From Chitinophagales bacterium (GTDB lineage: Bacteria > Bacteroidota > Bacteroidia > Chitinophagales > UBA2359): DNA of 52,494 nt. Positions 52,274 to 52,494 of the stretch are shown here, piece after piece; the stretch's first letter is position 1; each line of letters opens with the position of its first letter. A program made the translations under genes and the position numbers. A model generated the notes under the pieces. That model did not search any database and had not been told where the DNA came from. It saw only the letters and a list, made by a program, of their open reading frames with translations. The DNA is taken from contig JAHDDV010000003.1 of assembly GCA_020629205.1 (NCBI GenBank), positions 2,274 to 54,767 of the forward strand. The letters run 5' to 3'.

Positions 52274-52456
52274 TTTTTTTGGAGCAAGACAGAATTCGAG
52301 CGTGGCACCCACTGCCTGCTATCCGTTACAATGCTGGCACTCTCCAGCGACTTCGCTGCTGCACTGGTTCCGTCTCTCCGCTGCGCTGCGAGCCAGCCCC
52401 AGCACAGCGACTCAGGCGCTGTATAGCACCATCATTTTCACTTCTATCAGGGCTAT
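52274..52456 (+). repeat. long-hairpin repeat, copy 3
   Basis: Begins TTTTTTTGGAGCAA, as copy 2 does, and ends TATCAGGGCTAT. Hairpin at 52330-52436 with outer arms AATGCTGG/CCATCATT and inner pairs TCGCTG/CAGCGA, TGC/GCA and CTGG/CCAG. The loop TCTCTCCGCTGCGCTGCGAG is nearly that of copy 2, while the stems are unrelated. The rest of 52091-52494 holds the bshB1 promoter and no credible gene; the element may extend past the window edge. Confidence 0.72.
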
Positions 52457-52494
52457 GCTTCACCGCCTTTCGCTCGTCGCAACGATGCGCTTAC

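Noticed and set aside
52117-52308. 63-codon minus-strand ORF next to bshB1
   Set aside because: It crosses the bshB1 promoter region and enters the hairpin repeat; Cys/Phe-rich composition looks random.

Overview
The window is chromosomal DNA of a free-living, probably marine, member of the Bacteroidota. Evidence: three proteins with a type IX secretion (T9SS) C-terminal sorting domain, a short 289-residue primary sigma factor, promoter-like TAnnTTTG -7 boxes, a bacillithiol deacetylase, a Bacteroidota-style MnmA, and start codons preceded by A/T-rich rather than Shine-Dalgarno leaders. A Saprospiria/Lewinella-like lineage is my guess only. There are no rRNAs, tRNAs, CRISPR arrays, transposase genes or phage genes.

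Layout. 1-7190: the N-terminal part of an L-serine dehydratase (cut by the window edge and missed by the ORF track), a methionine aminotransferase, and a five-gene minus-strand operon (PBP1-like lipoprotein, acyltransferase plsB-like, gpsA, small lipoprotein, omega-amidase). 7395-13154: GNAT acetyltransferase, then a minus-strand polysaccharide export set (Wza-like SLBB protein, Wzz-like co-polymerase, RfbC, GH113-like lipoprotein). 13316-24770: secreted or surface proteins (S8 protease, lipoprotein, two T9SS propeller proteins), mnmA, an unassigned 425-residue protein, a candidate structured ncRNA and long-hairpin repeats. 24864-32670: DinB protein, Crp/Fnr regulator, LptF/LptG permease, two small conserved proteins, rpoD with a UUCG terminator, ffh, and an alanine/saccharopine dehydrogenase-like enzyme.

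32718-47426 is a long co-directional minus-strand block. Read in transcription order it holds a membrane Ser/Thr kinase, a 48-codon ORF coupled to it by TAATG, a second Ser/Thr kinase, a zinc-ribbon/FHA protein, a MotA/TolQ/ExbB-like channel protein, Mrp and NifU (Fe-S assembly), a cystathionine gamma-synthase-like enzyme, a DegT-type sugar aminotransferase, Ugd, UDP-xylose synthase, TviB-like, RfbB and TviC-like enzymes. The last six make nucleotide sugars for surface polysaccharide. The kinase-FHA-channel set is the best candidate for an uncharacterised system. 47565-52090: PAP2 phosphatase, the N-degron pair aat/clpS, an S9 peptidase and bshB1.

Two repeat families stand out. One is a long hairpin of about 180 bp (three copies, two of them head to head at 20803-21206, one at 52274-52456) whose loop and flanks are conserved while the stems differ but still pair. 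The other is a CTAG-bounded inverted repeat (15121, 21252, 48163-48328), two copies of which supply the stop codon of the adjacent gene. An orphan minus-strand transcript candidate at about 17167-17541 has a TTGACA-17-TATAGC promoter, several internal hairpins and a strong intrinsic terminator.
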